Source of the DNA: Spirochaetaceae bacterium
GTDB lineage: Bacteria > Spirochaetota > Spirochaetia > Treponematales > Treponemataceae
DNA: 5,276 nucleotides
NCBI GenBank assembly: GCA_031272345.1
Contig: JAISTZ010000062.1
Span: 1-5,276, forward strand
Direction of reading: 5' to 3'
The translations under genes and the position numbers were made by a program. Shown one piece after another: positions 5,149 to 5,276 of the stretch (position 1 is its first letter; every line of letters begins with the position of its first letter). The notes below the pieces were generated by a model that made no database searches, had not been told where the DNA came from, and was given only the letters and a program-made list of their open reading frames with translations.

Positions 5149-5276
5149 ATGAGCACAAGCAAGGTGTGTTCCCTAAAAGAAGCGGTAGAACAGTACGTGC
5201 ATGACGGCGATCACATCGCCTTCGGGGGGTTCACGACGAACCGCAAACCCTACGCCGCTGTCAGGGAAATCATCAG
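5149..5276 (+). CDS. gctA: Glutaconate CoA-transferase subunit A homologue (5' part, cut by window end)
   Basis: Only the first 42 codons are present. They match the N-terminus I recall for the alpha subunit of Acidaminococcus glutaconate CoA-transferase: a short lead, SLKEAVEQYVHDGDHIA (8-24), and FGGFTTNRKPYAAVREI (25-41), nearly identical to that subunit in the glycine-rich turn and the TTNRKPYAA stretch. In that enzyme the alpha subunit works with a beta subunit carrying the catalytic glutamate, moving CoA between acetyl-CoA and glutaconate or related acids in glutamate fermentation through hydroxyglutarate. The partner gene should follow outside the window. Related family I CoA-transferases use other acids, so the substrate is less sure than the family. 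The gene has its own predicted promoter and a strong AAGGAGG. Confidence 0.85.
   Translation, partial: MSTSKVCSLKEAVEQYVHDGDHIAFGGFTTNRKPYAAVREII

Overview
The window looks like chromosomal DNA from a GC-rich spirochaete of the Treponema group. The strongest pointer is a complete tmRNA gene (3660-4046). Its resume site (ATAACT-GCC), its 3' half (GCTAAACCTGTAG) and its acceptor stem match what I recall of the Treponema pallidum tmRNA. The envelope proteins, with signal peptides, beta-barrel-like sequence and a lipoprotein, fit a diderm. I cannot name the species. I see no insertion sequence, phage gene, CRISPR array or tRNA gene.

Layout. The minus-strand gene 29-1966 encodes a 645-residue secreted protein that resembles the Wzi-like capsule-assembly outer-membrane barrels. 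Facing away from it across only 48 bp is a plus-strand pair. The first gene (2015-2743) encodes a small, probably barrel-forming, secreted protein that I do not recognise. The second (2731-3606) encodes a lipoprotein of the calcineurin-like metallophosphoesterase superfamily and starts with GTG inside the end of the first. The 48-bp gap carries plausible sigma-70-type promoters in both directions with overlapping -10 boxes, so these three envelope genes look like one regulatory unit.

The tmRNA gene follows. Its likely -35 box overlaps the stop codon of the phosphoesterase gene. Its reading frame appears to encode a 22-residue tag ending in ALAA, clearly longer than the 12-residue tag I recall for T. 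pallidum. Only 20 nt after the tmRNA 3' end, with no visible terminator, an AEC-family membrane transporter begins (4067-5026). After a 122-bp gap holding a weak terminator-like hairpin and an extended -10 promoter, the window ends inside the first 42 codons of a glutaconate CoA-transferase alpha-subunit homologue.

Functionally there are three blocks: an envelope module (barrel, barrel, surface or periplasmic phosphoesterase), ribosome rescue (tmRNA), and organic-acid metabolism (AEC carrier, CoA-transferase). No wholly new system is evident. The features most worth checking are the long tag, the overlapping divergent promoters with a possibly leaderless message, and the tmRNA-transporter junction.
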